A stretch of 64,000 bases of DNA from Pseudidiomarina mangrovi (GCF_003999375.1 NZ_RJLC01000010.1:124001-188000), one strand, 5' to 3'. Positions 16,306 through 26,140 are shown, counted from the first letter of the stretch. Program-made: numbers and translations. The notes: generated by a model from the letters alone, not told the origin.

Positions 16306-17953
16306 ATTCAGGCTCCTTCAAAGCTTTACGCGATGATTTTAGCATAGCGCGCGACAACAAAATAACTGGAATTAAGCCGACCAACACCATCATTAAGGCG
16401 GGTGGCCCGGCATCGGCTAAGCGCTCATCACCGGCCATTTCATAAGCCCGTACCGCCAAGGTGTTGAAATCAAAGGGGCGCAGTACCAGCGTTGCTGGGA
16501 GTTCTTTTAGTACGTCTACGCCAACCAGCAATAGTGCCGTTAAAATACTCGGGCGCAGCAGTGGCGCGTGAATACGGCGCAGTACTTGCAGCGGGCTGTA
16601 GCCTTGAATGCGTGCGGCTTCATCCATGCTCGGCCGAATCTCCGCTAAGCCAGCACTAATGGTTTGCAGGGCGACACTGAGAAAGCGCACGCTGTAGGCG
16701 AAGAGCAAGGCAAATAACGTACCCGACAGCAGCAACCCGGGATTATAGTCAAACCAGTCTTGACTGAGCGCTATCAGCCACTGATCAACACGCCCCAGCA
16801 TCAGTAACAGGCCCACCGCGATCACTAGCCCTGGCATGGCATAACCAAGCCCGGCAAGGGTAACGCTGGTGCGCACCACTGGGTTGTTGACTTGGCGACG
16901 GCCATAGGCCAGCCATAGAGCAATGAGCATGACCAACAGGGCGGCGCTGCTGGCCAATAGAAAGCTATTACCAGCCAGTTGCCAGAACTCAGCGCTTTGC
17001 CAAATTTGCCAGCGTTGCACGGACCAGCTGAGCAGTTGACTGGCGGGCAACAAAAATCCGAATAGCAGTGGCAGCCAGCACACTGAAGCAGCAGCTAGCG
17101 CGCGCCAACCACGCAAGCGAAAAGGTTCGGCGCTGCGTTGCTGGCGCTGGTCATAGCGCGCGGCACGGCGCGACCACTGCTCAATCAGCATCAGCATCAC
17201 CACCGCGATCAGTAAGATGCCCGCCAGTTGCAGGGCGCCATTGAGATCACCCAAGCCATACCAAGTGCGGAAGATACCGGTGGTGAAGGTGGTCACGCCA
17301 AAATATTGCACGGTGCCATAGTCGGCTAAGGTTTCCATCAGCGCCAAGGTGGTTCCGGTAACAATAGCTGGGCGCGCTAATGGCATGGCCAGACGCCAAA
17401 AGCACTGCCAGGGGTTCAGGCCAAGGCTGCGACCCGCTTCAATAGTGGTTGCCGATTGCTGTAAAAAGGTGGCGCGGGTAATCAGATAAACATAGGGGAA
17501 CAGCACCAAACTGAGCACGGCAATGGCGCCACCTAGGCTGCGTATTTCTGGAAACCAGTAATCACCGAAGCCCCAGCCGGTGAGGCTGCGTAAGGTGCTT
17601 TGCACTGGCCCGCTAAAGTCCAATAGACCGGTGTAGGTATAGGCCGTGATGTAGGCGGGCATGGCGAGCGGTAATAATAACGCCCAACTGAGAAATTTTT
17701 GCCCAGGAAAACGACAGGCGGTGGTCAGCCAAGCAGTACTCACCCCAAGTAATATGACGCCTATTGCGACACCAAGCAGCAAGGCCAGTGAATTGCGGAT
17801 GTATTCGGGAACAACAGTTTGCCACAAATGGCTGAGTGTCTCGCTACCGCTCACTAATAAATCGAGCAGACTCCAGCAAATCACCAGCAGTGGTATACCT
17901 AATACCACTGCGGTAAGGACTAATGACGTTTGTCGCCAGAACTGCTGTGGCAC
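16298..17953 (-). CDS. fbpB: Iron(III) ABC transporter permease FbpB-like
   Basis: A 551-residue inner-membrane permease consisting of two fused BPD_transp_1 domains, about twelve helices in all, as in FbpB/SfuB. Each half has an EAA loop contacting the ATPase: IEAGRSLGLNPWQCFWRLAMPLARP in outline in the first half, and the DEAARIQGYSPLQVLRRIHAP region in the second. It begins 5 bases after the fbpA stop and overlaps fbpC by 8 bases. The two-domain architecture also occurs in thiamine transporters (ThiP), but the Tyr-rich binding protein and Fur site point to iron. Confidence 0.9.
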   Translation of the reverse strand: MPQQFWRQTSLVLTAVVLGIPLLVICWSLLDLLVSGSETLSHLWQTVVPEYIRNSLALLLGVAIGVILLGVSTAWLTTACRFPGQKFLSWALLLPLAMPAYITAYTYTGLLDFSGPVQSTLRSLTGWGFGDYWFPEIRSLGGAIAVLSLVLFPYVYLITRATFLQQSATTIEAGRSLGLNPWQCFWRLAMPLARPAIVTGTTLALMETLADYGTVQYFGVTTFTTGIFRTWYGLGDLNGALQLAGILLIAVVMLMLIEQWSRRAARYDQRQQRSAEPFRLRGWRALAAASVCWLPLLFGFLLPASQLLSWSVQRWQIWQSAEFWQLAGNSFLLASSAALLVMLIALWLAYGRRQVNNPVVRTSVTLAGLGYAMPGLVIAVGLLLMLGRVDQWLIALSQDWFDYNPGLLLSGTLFALLFAYSVRFLSVALQTISAGLAEIRPSMDEAARIQGYSPLQVLRRIHAPLLRPSILTALLLVGVDVLKELPATLVLRPFDFNTLAVRAYEMAGDERLADAGPPALMMVLVGLIPVILLSRAMLKSSRKALKEPEFV

Positions 17954-17958
17954 TGGGT

Positions 17959-18981
17959 TTAACGCCAGCCGGCACGATTCATTAAGCGTACAGCGGCAGG
18001 GTTATTTTCACCTAACACCGCCATGGGTAGGGTGTCCTGCTTAAAGGTGCCCCAACTCTGCAGACGTTCGCTCCAGTTGACACCCTCGACCGCCGGGTAT
18101 TCATTATTGGTAGTGGCATACCAAGCTTGTGCTTCGGCGGACAATAAGAACTCAATCAGTTGGCGGGCTGCGTCGACGTTCTTAGCATGCCGGGTTAGAC
18201 CAATCCCTGATACGTTGATGTGGGTACCGTGACTGGCTTGGTCGGGCCAAAAAATGGCGACTTTGCTAGCGGCTTCGCGCTCTTTAGCATCATCGCTGCC
18301 CTGCATGATGCCGTAATAGTAGGTGTTGGCTACAGCGATGTCACACATGCCGGCGGCTACGGCAGAAATTTGGTCGCGGTCGCCGCCCACTGGCGGGCGA
18401 GCAAAATTACTGACCAAGCCACGCGCCCAGCTTTCAGTTGCGGCTTCACCCCAATGCTCCAACAATGCCCCGGTCAACGATTGATTGTAGATGTTGTCTG
18501 ATGAACGAATACATACTTTACCTTTCCATTCGGCAGCGGCGAGGTCGGCATAGCCGCTTAATTGACTTGGGTCAACGCGGTCAATGGCGTAAAAAATTGG
18601 CCGTGCTCGTACACTCAAGCCTACCCATAAATTGTCATCGCCGAGCAAGTACTCAGGCACTGCATTGATGGCAGTGGGGGAGCCTAATGGTTGAAATACA
18701 TCGGCTTGTGCGGCGCGATGTAAGTTGCCAGCATCTACGGTTAAGAATAAATCGGCCGGGCTATTAGCTCCTTCGTTTTGTAGGCGGGCCAGCAGTGCAT
18801 CACCTGAGCCGGTCAGTAAGCGCACCTCAATGCCAGTTTGGGCGGTGAATTGCTCTAACATGGGCTTGATCAGCGCTTCTTTGCGCGCTGAATACAGATT
18901 AACCGTAGCCGCTTGCGCCAAACTACTGAGTAAGGTAGATGTCACCACCGCAGTGATCGTGGCCGCAGATAATAAACGCAT
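17959..18981 (-). CDS. fbpA: Periplasmic iron(III)-binding protein FbpA-like
   Basis: A 340-residue solute-binding protein. A Sec signal peptide (MRLLSAATITAVVTSTLLSS, cleavage after AQA) leads into a mature protein beginning ATVNLYSARKEAL, the usual start of FbpA/FutA proteins. VANTYYYGIMQG contains the paired tyrosines that coordinate ferric ion in this family. The ATG at 18981 with AGGAG 9 bases upstream is preferred to the frame extension up to 19026. First gene of fbpABC, behind a Fur box, so it should be induced under iron limitation. Confidence 0.92.
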   Translation of the reverse strand: MRLLSAATITAVVTSTLLSSLAQAATVNLYSARKEALIKPMLEQFTAQTGIEVRLLTGSGDALLARLQNEGANSPADLFLTVDAGNLHRAAQADVFQPLGSPTAINAVPEYLLGDDNLWVGLSVRARPIFYAIDRVDPSQLSGYADLAAAEWKGKVCIRSSDNIYNQSLTGALLEHWGEAATESWARGLVSNFARPPVGGDRDQISAVAAGMCDIAVANTYYYGIMQGSDDAKEREAASKVAIFWPDQASHGTHINVSGIGLTRHAKNVDAARQLIEFLLSAEAQAWYATTNNEYPAVEGVNWSERLQSWGTFKQDTLPMAVLGENNPAAVRLMNRAGWR

Positions 18982-19027
18982 AGGGATGCTCCTGTAGTAT
19001 TCGAGATAGCCGTTATTCTTACTCAAA

Positions 19028-19042
19028 TGCGAATAATTATCA
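19028..19042. promoter_or_regulatory. Fur box upstream of fbpABC
   Basis: On the minus strand TGATAAT-T-ATTCGCA matches 12 of 14 positions of the 7-1-7 Fur consensus, and the first half-site is perfect. It lies 47 bases upstream of the fbpA start, where a repressor would block transcription of the iron importer when iron is plentiful. Confidence 0.75.
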
Positions 19043-19140
19043 ATAAGATTTTACTACACCAAAAGGGATATTTCTTGCGGGGTAGAAACCGATCAGCTAC
19101 GGTGAATGACAGTTAGATTCCCGCATATTAAGGATGGAAT

Positions 19141-20940
19141 ATGAGTGACTTGTCGGCGTTGGCATTCATTGGTGTGTTGTCTATTGTCTGCCAATGGGGT
19201 GCTTGGCGGCTCAAAATCCCTGCTATTTTACCGCTATTACTGACCGGTTTGGCACTCGGACCATGGCTTGGTGTGCTGGCGCCTAATGCAGTGTTCGGCG
19301 ATTTGCTATTCCCAATGGTATCGCTGGCCGTCGCCATTATTCTGTTTGAAGGCAGTTTAACCCTGCGTTTTGATGAAATTCGTGATCACGGTCGTATGGT
19401 AACGCATTTGGTCAGTATTGGCATGCTGGTAACTTGGGTGAGCGTGGCGGTAGCGGCGTTCTATTTGACCGATTTAGGCTGGGAATTAGCCGCTCTATTC
19501 GGTGCTTTAGTGGTGGTTACTGGCCCCACGGTGATCATGCCGATGCTACGCTCAGTGCGACCGACCAGCAAGATTGCCAATATCCTGCGCTGGGAAGGCA
19601 TCATCATTGACCCCGTCGGTGCGCTATTAGCGGTATTAGTGTTTGAATTTTTGGTGGCGCAACAAGGGCAGGGTTGGTGGCATGCCTTGCAAGCCTTTGC
19701 TATCACCTTACTGGTGGGCTTTGCCATTGGTTATGCCGCGGCGCGGCTGCTGGCGGTCACGCTGATGCGCGGCTGGCTGCCACACTACTTGCAAAATGTT
19801 GCCACCTTGGTGGTGGTGCTTGGGGTGTTTGCTATCTCCAATGCCTTACAACACGAGTCAGGTTTGCTGACGGTGACCGTGATGGGTATTACCATGGCCA
19901 ATATTCGTGGCCTGCAGCTTGACGACATCATTGAGTTTAAAGAGACCTTGAGCGTGCTGCTGATCTCTGGGTTGTTCATCATTTTAGCCGCTCGTCTAGA
20001 TGCCAATGCGTTTGCCCAGTTAGGCTTTGGCGCCGCCTTGCTGATTGTTTTCATTTTAGTGGTGGCGCGGCCACTGAGCGTCTGGCTGTCGGCACTTGGC
20101 ACCGATGTCACCTTCAAAGAGAAGCTACTGCTAAGCTGGATAGCACCGCGTGGTATCGTGGCAGCAGCGGTCTCAGCGTTATTCGCCATTAAAATGCAAC
20201 AAGCCGGCTGGGAATCCGCCAATCTCCTGGTGCCGTTGGTGTTTTTAGTGATTATGGCGACGGTCATTTTGCAGAGCTTGAGTGCCAAGTGGGTGGCGCA
20301 GTGGCTTGGCTTGCGCCAGCCGCCAGCCTATGGTTTCCTGATTTTTGGTGCTAATCAACCGGCGCGGCTGATCGCTAAAGCGTTAAAACAGCACGACGTA
20401 GCGGTGCTATTAGCCGACACCAACTGGGAACATATTCGCCAAGCCCGCATGGATGGTCTGCCGGTGTATTTTGGTAACCCGACCTCGGAACATGCCGAAA
20501 ACCATATGGACTTAACCGGCATTGGCCGGGTGTTAGTGATGTCGCCTTATAAGCAGCTGAATCCGGTGGTGGCCATGCACTTTAGTGACTGGTTTGGTGC
20601 TGATAAAGTACTGGCACTGCCAAGTAATGAACATGATGCTGCCGCGCGCTATCAATTGTCGCAGCACTATCGCGAGCGCTTGAAGTTGTTTAATAGTCAT
20701 TGCAGTTTCTCGAAATTATCCAGCTTGGTGTTTCAAGGGGCGCAGGTGAAGACCACTAATTTGACCGAAAGCTTTACCTTCGCCGACTATCAACAACGCT
20801 ACAAAGACAGTGCAATTCCGCTATTTGCGTTGGATGAACGTGACATTTGCCGGCCTTTTACCAGTGATGATCAACTGCAGCCACAAGCGGGCTGGCAAAT
20901 CGTTGCATTGGTTAGCAAAACCCCTGAGACGAGCGAGTAA
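19141..20940 (+). CDS. CPA1-type Na+/H+ antiporter with C-terminal TrkA-N-like domain
   Basis: A 599-residue protein. The N-terminal 390 residues hold about twelve to thirteen helices of the Na_H_Exchanger fold, with the ion-binding acidic region WEGIIIDPVGALLAVLVFEF and the conserved glycine-rich helix IAPRGIVAAAVSALFA. From about residue 398 a soluble Rossmann-like domain begins (YGFLIFGANQPARLIAKAL), resembling the TrkA-N/RCK domain that senses NAD(H) or other nucleotides and gates transport. It probably exchanges Na+ or K+ for H+ and contributes to pH and salt homeostasis. Stands alone; GGAAT precedes the ATG. Confidence 0.88.
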   Translation: MSDLSALAFIGVLSIVCQWGAWRLKIPAILPLLLTGLALGPWLGVLAPNAVFGDLLFPMVSLAVAIILFEGSLTLRFDEIRDHGRMVTHLVSIGMLVTWVSVAVAAFYLTDLGWELAALFGALVVVTGPTVIMPMLRSVRPTSKIANILRWEGIIIDPVGALLAVLVFEFLVAQQGQGWWHALQAFAITLLVGFAIGYAAARLLAVTLMRGWLPHYLQNVATLVVVLGVFAISNALQHESGLLTVTVMGITMANIRGLQLDDIIEFKETLSVLLISGLFIILAARLDANAFAQLGFGAALLIVFILVVARPLSVWLSALGTDVTFKEKLLLSWIAPRGIVAAAVSALFAIKMQQAGWESANLLVPLVFLVIMATVILQSLSAKWVAQWLGLRQPPAYGFLIFGANQPARLIAKALKQHDVAVLLADTNWEHIRQARMDGLPVYFGNPTSEHAENHMDLTGIGRVLVMSPYKQLNPVVAMHFSDWFGADKVLALPSNEHDAAARYQLSQHYRERLKLFNSHCSFSKLSSLVFQGAQVKTTNLTESFTFADYQQRYKDSAIPLFALDERDICRPFTSDDQLQPQAGWQIVALVSKTPETSE

Positions 20941-21158
20941 ACAACTAAATTTCAACCCAAATCAACCAGTTGAGTGTTTGTTTCAAAATTGTAATAGAAA
21001 GTTATCAAAAATTAATATAAAGTGCGTTTTAAGGATTAAGAAGTTAACTCAAGGATTCGAAGTAACTTCGTTGGAACATGGATGTTCGTCTAATTACAAC
21101 ATCTCTCTTTGCCTAAGCTCTCCCCGTTGTGAATGTCCTGTGGTTATCATCTAGCTTA

Positions 21159-21187
21159 TTCACCCAGTGCCGACAAACTGTTATGCT
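21159..21187 (+). promoter_or_regulatory. Possible promoter of the lipoprotein-bolA pair
   Basis: TTCACC (21159-21164) and TATGCT (21182-21187, with an extended TG upstream) are 17 bases apart and lie 24 bases before the lipoprotein gene. The rest of the 270-base gap 20941-21210 is AT-rich and shows no ORF, hairpin or repeat that I can support. Confidence 0.45.
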
Positions 21188-21210
21188 AAGCGCCTCTTTT
21201 ATGGCGTCAG

Positions 21211-21741
21211 ATGAGCAACTTAATGGCCTCAACAGTTTTTCGTTATCGCTTCAGTTTTTCTCCAGGCAATCGCCTGCGGCTTCTCCTTGTGAGCATTTTT
21301 AGCTGCCTTTTATGGGCCTGCGAACCAGTTACCGAAAGCGTTGACAACAATGATATTGCCTTGATTCAGGCGCTCGATTTAAGCCTATTACCCGATCAAC
21401 AATGGGCCTTCGCTGATGGTGTGTTACAACTGAGTTTTTGCCGTGACCGCATCAACGATGCGCTGATGGCCGAGGCGGATGAATTGCGGCGCTGGCGCGT
21501 TATTGGCGAAGTTACTGCATTTCCGGCTCGGCGGCATGAGGGTTTGGCGCTACTGGCTGAGTTTCAGCAGCAATACGACGTTATTTTGTGGCAACAGTCG
21601 GGTACCGTCAGTTCACAATTCTATCGCTTGGTGGTGCCACAAGGGCAGCAACGTAACGCCTCTATCTTTAATGCCTTAGCAAGTGTCGGTCGCGATCGAC
21701 GCATTTGTTTTAGCGCCGTTGATCAAGGGGGGAGTAACTGA
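21211..21741 (+). CDS. Small predicted lipoprotein of unknown function, upstream of bolA
   Basis: A 176-residue protein I do not recognise. A basic N-terminus and hydrophobic stretch end in the lipobox LLWAC, predicting a lipid-anchored periplasmic protein. Two further cysteines (LSFCRDRI and RRICFSAV) could form a disulfide. The rest is mixed alpha/beta with no repeats. Its stop codon TGA overlaps the ATG of bolA as TGATG, so translation is coupled. The start could also be ATG 21223. Function unknown. Confidence 0.7.
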   Translation: MSNLMASTVFRYRFSFSPGNRLRLLLVSIFSCLLWACEPVTESVDNNDIALIQALDLSLLPDQQWAFADGVLQLSFCRDRINDALMAEADELRRWRVIGEVTAFPARRHEGLALLAEFQQQYDVILWQQSGTVSSQFYRLVVPQGQQRNASIFNALASVGRDRRICFSAVDQGGSN

Positions 21742-22076
21742 TGTCGAGTCACACTGTAACGACCGCTGTAGCTCAGCGTATTGAAGCCACGCTGCAGCAG
21801 GCTTTGCCTTGCGACTATTTGGAGCTGGTCAATGAGAGTCATCTGCATGGCCGTGGTGAATTAGATTCACATTATAAACTGACGTTGGTGAGTGAGCAGT
21901 TTACTGGGCTCAGCCGCATTGCTCGGCATCGCTTGCTTAATCAGTTGCTCGCGGCAGAACTAGCGGGCCCGCTGCATGCACTGGCGCTGCACCTTTACAG
22001 CCCAAGCGAATGGCAACAACGGCAGCAATTGGCGCCGGCGTCGCCAGCTTGTCGCGGTGGCAGTAAAGCGCCTTAA
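21741..22076 (+). CDS. bolA: BolA family protein
   Basis: A 111-residue BolA protein aligning with E. coli BolA along its length: LELVNESHLH, SHYKLTLVSEQFTGLSRIARHR, and HALALHLYSPSEW contain the conserved glycine-free helix-turn and the C-terminal His used to bind a [2Fe-2S] cluster with monothiol glutaredoxin. BolA links iron-sulfur status with envelope and stress control. RBS GGGGGGAG lies in the 3' end of the preceding gene. The ending SPACRGGS matches the E. coli tail SPPCRGAGS. Confidence 0.93.
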   Translation: MSSHTVTTAVAQRIEATLQQALPCDYLELVNESHLHGRGELDSHYKLTLVSEQFTGLSRIARHRLLNQLLAAELAGPLHALALHLYSPSEWQQRQQLAPASPACRGGSKAP

Positions 22077-22179
22077 CGGCAAACAACGGCAAAGCACATC
22101 AGATCTGTTAATGGCGCACAGTGGCGTACACTAGCGCCCACTTATAGCTCGACGATTTATCACTACAGGAAGCTCGAAT

Positions 22180-23361
22180 ATGGTTATTCAGCCCAAGATC
22201 CGCGGTTTTATCTGCACTAATGCACATCCAGTTGGTTGTGCTGCTCATGTTCAACAACAAATCGATTATATCCGTGCCCAAGGCCCGCTTGCCGGCGTGC
22301 CGAAGCGGGTTTTAGTGATCGGCTGTTCAACCGGTTATGGCTTGGCTTCGCGCATCACCGCGGCGTTTGGCGCTGATGCTGAAACCCTCGGCGTGTGTTT
22401 CGAAAAAGAGCCGTCAGAAAAGCGCACCGCGACCGCTGGCTGGTACAACACTGCGGCGTTTCATCAAGCTGCGGCAGCAGCTGGGCTGAAAGCCCACACC
22501 ATTAACGGTGATGCGTTCTCCAACGAAATCAAAGCACAAGTGATTGACCAGATTAAAGCCAGCATGGGGCAGGTCGATCTGGTGATCTATAGTTTGGCGT
22601 CACCGAAGCGCTTTGACCCAACTACTGACACGTTGTACAGCTCAACCCTGAAACCTATTGGCAAGGCTTACACGACCAAGACCTACGATACCGACAAAGA
22701 TCAGGTCAAGGAAATTACCTTAGAACCTGCCAACGACGACGAAATCATGCAAACCGTGAAGGTTATGGGCGGTGAAGATTGGGAATTGTGGTTGGCGGCA
22801 TTGAGTGAAGCGGGTGTCTTAGCGGATAACGCAATCACCACGGCCTACACCTACATTGGTAAAGAACTGACTTGGCCGATTTACGGGCATGCCACTATTG
22901 GTAAAGCGAAAGAAGATCTTGATCGCGCCGCCGCGGCGCTGCGTAGCAATCATCAAGACAAGCAGCTGAAAGCCTATGTATCGTCACTCAAGGCTTTAGT
23001 TACCCAAGCCAGCTCAGCCATTCCAGTGATGCCACTATATATCTCGTTGATTTATGGCGTGATGAAGCAAGAGGGCACGCATGAAGGCTGTATCGAGCAG
23101 ATCTACCGGCTGTTTACTGAAGGCCTGTATGCGGCAGCACCGCAATTAGACGAAGCCGGGCGTATGCGCATGGATGGTAAAGAGACCAATCAAGCCACTC
23201 AAGCCAAGATCAAAGCGTTATGGGATCAAGTCACTCAAGAGAATTTCCATGAGCTGGCGGACTACCAAGGCTATCATGCTGACTTCCTCAAACTGTTCGG
23301 TTTTGGCCTAGCAGGGGTGGATTATGATGCCGATGTAGACCCAGTGGTAAACTGGTCATAA
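22180..23361 (+). CDS. fabV: Trans-2-enoyl-ACP reductase FabV
   Basis: NADH-dependent enoyl-ACP reductase that performs the last step of each fatty acid elongation cycle. At 393 residues it is of FabV size, much longer than FabI. The Rossmann nucleotide loop is VLVIGCSTGYGLASRI. The active-site pair appears as Y-x8-K in WPIYGHATIGKAK. The N-terminal MVIQPKIRGFICTNAHP is a family hallmark. AGGAAGC serves as RBS. FabV enzymes are generally little affected by triclosan, so this host may be naturally tolerant. No other fab gene is nearby. Confidence 0.96.
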   Translation: MVIQPKIRGFICTNAHPVGCAAHVQQQIDYIRAQGPLAGVPKRVLVIGCSTGYGLASRITAAFGADAETLGVCFEKEPSEKRTATAGWYNTAAFHQAAAAAGLKAHTINGDAFSNEIKAQVIDQIKASMGQVDLVIYSLASPKRFDPTTDTLYSSTLKPIGKAYTTKTYDTDKDQVKEITLEPANDDEIMQTVKVMGGEDWELWLAALSEAGVLADNAITTAYTYIGKELTWPIYGHATIGKAKEDLDRAAAALRSNHQDKQLKAYVSSLKALVTQASSAIPVMPLYISLIYGVMKQEGTHEGCIEQIYRLFTEGLYAAAPQLDEAGRMRMDGKETNQATQAKIKALWDQVTQENFHELADYQGYHADFLKLFGFGLAGVDYDADVDPVVNWS

Positions 23362-23393
23362 TCACCACGCAATCAGCCCTTTGAAATCGGGAA

Positions 23394-23432
23394 AATTTGT
23401 GTCGTGTGAGGTAGTAACCCGCGACACAAATT
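23394..23432. repeat. 11-bp perfect inverted repeat between fabV and nqrA
   Basis: AATTTGTGTCG (23394-23404) and CGACACAAATT (23422-23432) are exact reverse complements separated by 17 bases. There is no T-tract, so this reads more like an operator or mRNA structure than a terminator. A TAAAAT hexamer follows at 23435-23440. Confidence 0.6.
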
Positions 23433-23474
23433 GCTAAAATGCCCGCCCTAGGTGAACACGAACAAAAATCAGGC

Positions 23475-23512
23475 AGTGCAACAGTTGTGGTTTTGCACCG
23501 TTTTGTTGCACT
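23475..23512. repeat. 9-bp inverted repeat in the nqrA leader
   Basis: AGTGCAACA (23475-23483) and TGTTGCACT (23504-23512) are exact reverse complements. A third TTGCAC at 23494-23499 could pair with the first arm instead, giving two alternative hairpins about 90-120 bases before nqrA. Confidence 0.55.
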
Positions 23513-23597
23513 AACTAATTGATTTTTCAGGGTTTCATGCTTGCTAGCGCGGGCGTGGAGCAAGATCAATCTTCCCTAACGAGTAGTGCTTACGCGT

Positions 23598-24938
23598 ATG
23601 ATTACAATCAAGAAAGGGCTGGATATTCCAATTTCTGGAGCGCCCCAGCAAAGTATCCATGATGGCCCTGCCATCACTTCCGTTGCCGTTTTAGGTGAAG
23701 AGTATGTCGGTATGCGTCCTACCATGCATGTGCAGGTGGGTGACCGGGTGGCCAAAGGCCAAATACTTTTCGAAGACAAGAAAAACCCAGGTGTGACTTT
23801 TACTGCTCCGGCTGCCGGTGTGGTGAAAGACGTGCTGCGTGGTGCGCAACGGGTGTTGCAAGCGGTGGTTATTAGCCTTGAAGGTGACGACAAAGTCAGC
23901 TTTGATAGCTACAGCAGCGACCAGCTAGCCAGCCTTGACCGTGCTAAAGTGGTTGAGCAGTTAAATGCCGCTGGCCAATGGGTAGCCTTGCGCACCCGGC
24001 CATTTAGCCGCTCGCCGAAACTTGACGCAGAACCTGCCGCGATTTTTGTTAATGCCATGGACACCAATCCATTGGCGGCTAACCCAGCTACTATCATTGC
24101 TGCTGAACAACAAGCCTTTATTGATGGCTTGCAGGTACTGACCACGCTGACGAGCGGTACGGTATTTGTCAGTAAAGCGGCTGATGCCGAAGTTGCTGTC
24201 GGTAACGCTAAGGTGCAGCTTGAAAGCTTTGCTGGCCCGCATCCAGCCGGCTTAGTGGGTACTCACATTCACTTCTTAAGCGCAGTCAGCAGCAGCAAGC
24301 AGGTGTGGCATATCAACTACCAAGACGTGATTGCCTACGGCAAGCTGTTCACCAGCGGTGAGCTGTATAACGGCCGCGTAGTTGCGTTAGCTGGCCCAAG
24401 CGTCAGCAATCCACGTTTAGTGCGCACTGTTCTTGGCGCCAACCTGACTGAGTTGACCAAAGGTGAACTGCAGGCGGGCAATCAACGTATCATTTCAGGC
24501 TCAGTATTGAACGGTCATAAGGTTGATGACGCGCACCAATGGTTAGGGCGTTTCCATCTGCAAGTGACCGCGCTGACTGAAGGTGACCAAAAAGAATTCT
24601 TCGGCTGGATCAAACCGGGTGTCAATCAACACTCTGTGACGCGTGCTTATTTGGGCCATTTGGCACCGAAAAAGCTATTCGCTATGACCACCACCACCAA
24701 CGGTTCAGAGCGTTCTATGGTGCCAATTGGCAACTATGAACGCATCATGCCGTTGGACATCCTGCCAACCATTTTGTTGCGCGATATTTTATCAGGTGAT
24801 TCCGAGCAGGCCGCTAAGTTGGGTGTGCTGGAGCTTGATGAAGAAGATTTAGCGCTTTGTACGTACGTATGCCCAGGCAAATATGAATACGCGGCAGCAT
24901 TACGCACGATGCTAAATGACATCGAGAAAGAGGGCTGA
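23598..24938 (+). CDS. nqrA: Na+-translocating NADH:quinone reductase subunit A
   Basis: A 446-residue peripheral subunit of the Na+-pumping NADH dehydrogenase, the main respiratory NADH entry point in many marine bacteria. The N-terminus [16 protein letters not shown] and the block [18 protein letters not shown] are nearly identical to Vibrio NqrA. The ATG at 23598 gives that conserved N-terminus; an in-frame GTG at 23586 adds four non-conserved residues. First gene of the six-gene nqr operon; nqrB begins 2 bases after its stop. Confidence 0.97.
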   Translation: MITIKKGLDIPISGAPQQSIHDGPAITSVAVLGEEYVGMRPTMHVQVGDRVAKGQILFEDKKNPGVTFTAPAAGVVKDVLRGAQRVLQAVVISLEGDDKVSFDSYSSDQLASLDRAKVVEQLNAAGQWVALRTRPFSRSPKLDAEPAAIFVNAMDTNPLAANPATIIAAEQQAFIDGLQVLTTLTSGTVFVSKAADAEVAVGNAKVQLESFAGPHPAGLVGTHIHFLSAVSSSKQVWHINYQDVIAYGKLFTSGELYNGRVVALAGPSVSNPRLVRTVLGANLTELTKGELQAGNQRIISGSVLNGHKVDDAHQWLGRFHLQVTALTEGDQKEFFGWIKPGVNQHSVTRAYLGHLAPKKLFAMTTTTNGSERSMVPIGNYERIMPLDILPTILLRDILSGDSEQAAKLGVLELDEEDLALCTYVCPGKYEYAAALRTMLNDIEKEG

Positions 24939-24940
24939 TC

Positions 24941-26140
24941 ATGGGTTTGAAACATTTCCTCGAAGAGATTGAACCGAACTTCGAAAAAGGCGGCAAGTAC
25001 GAGAAGTTTTACGCCTTATACGAAGCTGCGGCGACGATCTTCTATACGCCAGGTAAAGTCACCAAAGGTGTGACCCACGTGAAAGACAGCGTGGACCTTA
25101 AGCGCATCATGATTTTGGTGTGGATGATGACATTCCCAGCCATGTTCTGGGGTATGTACAACGTTGGTAACCAAGCCTTTTTAGCACTCGGCAACGGCTA
25201 TGAGCTGGCTGATATCTGGCAAGTAGGCTTGTTCCAATTGCTCGGTGGTGACCTAGCCAATGCTGGTTGGGCCGGCAAGTTACTGTACGGTGCCTGCTTC
25301 TTCGTACCGGTTTATGCCACCACCTTTATTGTGGGCGGTTTCTGGGAAGTGCTGTTCGCCAGCGTGCGTAAACACGAAATCAACGAAGGCTTCTTCGTCA
25401 CCTCAGTGTTGTTCTCATTGACCCTGCCAGCAACCATTCCTTTGTGGCAAGTAGCTTTGGGTATCACCTTTGGTGTGGTGATTGGTAAAGAAGTATTTGG
25501 CGGCACTGGCCGTAACTTCTTAAACCCAGCGCTGACCGGTCGTGCCTTCTTGTACTTCGCTTTCCCAGCGCAAATCTCTGGTGACCAAGTGTGGACCGCG
25601 GTAGACGGTTTCTCTGGCGCTACCTTGTTAGGCCAAGCGGCAACCGGTACTAACTATTTCAGCGATACGGCGCTGTGGTGGGATGCCTTCTTGGGCAACA
25701 TCCAAGGCTCTATGGGTGAAGTATCAACCCTGATGATTCTCATTGGTGGTCTAGCACTGATTTACTTCCGCATTGCCTCATGGCGCATCGTCAGTGGCGT
25801 GTTCATTGGGATGGTGGCGTTATCGGTGCTGTTTAATACCATTGGCAGCGACACCAACACCATGTTCTTGATGCCGTGGTACTGGCACTTGGTGGTGGGT
25901 GGTTTTGCCTTCGGTATGATGTTTATGGCAACCGACCCAGTATCCGCCTCATTTACCAATAAAGCGAAGTTCTGGTATGGCTTCTTGATTGGCGCCATGA
26001 CGGTATTGATTCGGGTGGTAAACCCGGCATACCCAGAAGGCATCATGCTCGCAATCTTGTTTGCGAACGTGTTTGCGCCACTGTTTGACCACTTCGTTGT
26101 GCAAGCGAACATTAAGCGGAGATTGGCTCGCAATGTCTAA
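24941..26140 (+). CDS. nqrB: Na+-translocating NADH:quinone reductase subunit B
   Basis: A 399-residue membrane subunit with about ten helices that carries a covalently bound FMN and helps form the Na+ path. The flavinylation site is the SGAT motif in [11 protein letters not shown] with the acceptor Thr228. The FMN is attached by ApbE, whose gene lies at the end of this operon. The N-terminal segment before the first helix is soluble, as in Vibrio. It overlaps nqrC by 8 bases. Confidence 0.97.
   Translation: MGLKHFLEEIEPNFEKGGKYEKFYALYEAAATIFYTPGKVTKGVTHVKDSVDLKRIMILVWMMTFPAMFWGMYNVGNQAFLALGNGYELADIWQVGLFQLLGGDLANAGWAGKLLYGACFFVPVYATTFIVGGFWEVLFASVRKHEINEGFFVTSVLFSLTLPATIPLWQVALGITFGVVIGKEVFGGTGRNFLNPALTGRAFLYFAFPAQISGDQVWTAVDGFSGATLLGQAATGTNYFSDTALWWDAFLGNIQGSMGEVSTLMILIGGLALIYFRIASWRIVSGVFIGMVALSVLFNTIGSDTNTMFLMPWYWHLVVGGFAFGMMFMATDPVSASFTNKAKFWYGFLIGAMTVLIRVVNPAYPEGIMLAILFANVFAPLFDHFVVQANIKRRLARNV

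Noticed and set aside
20810..21154. A 114-residue frame bridging the antiporter end and the following AT-rich gap.
   Set aside because: Most of it is out of frame inside the antiporter gene, and the rest is low-complexity AT-rich sequence.
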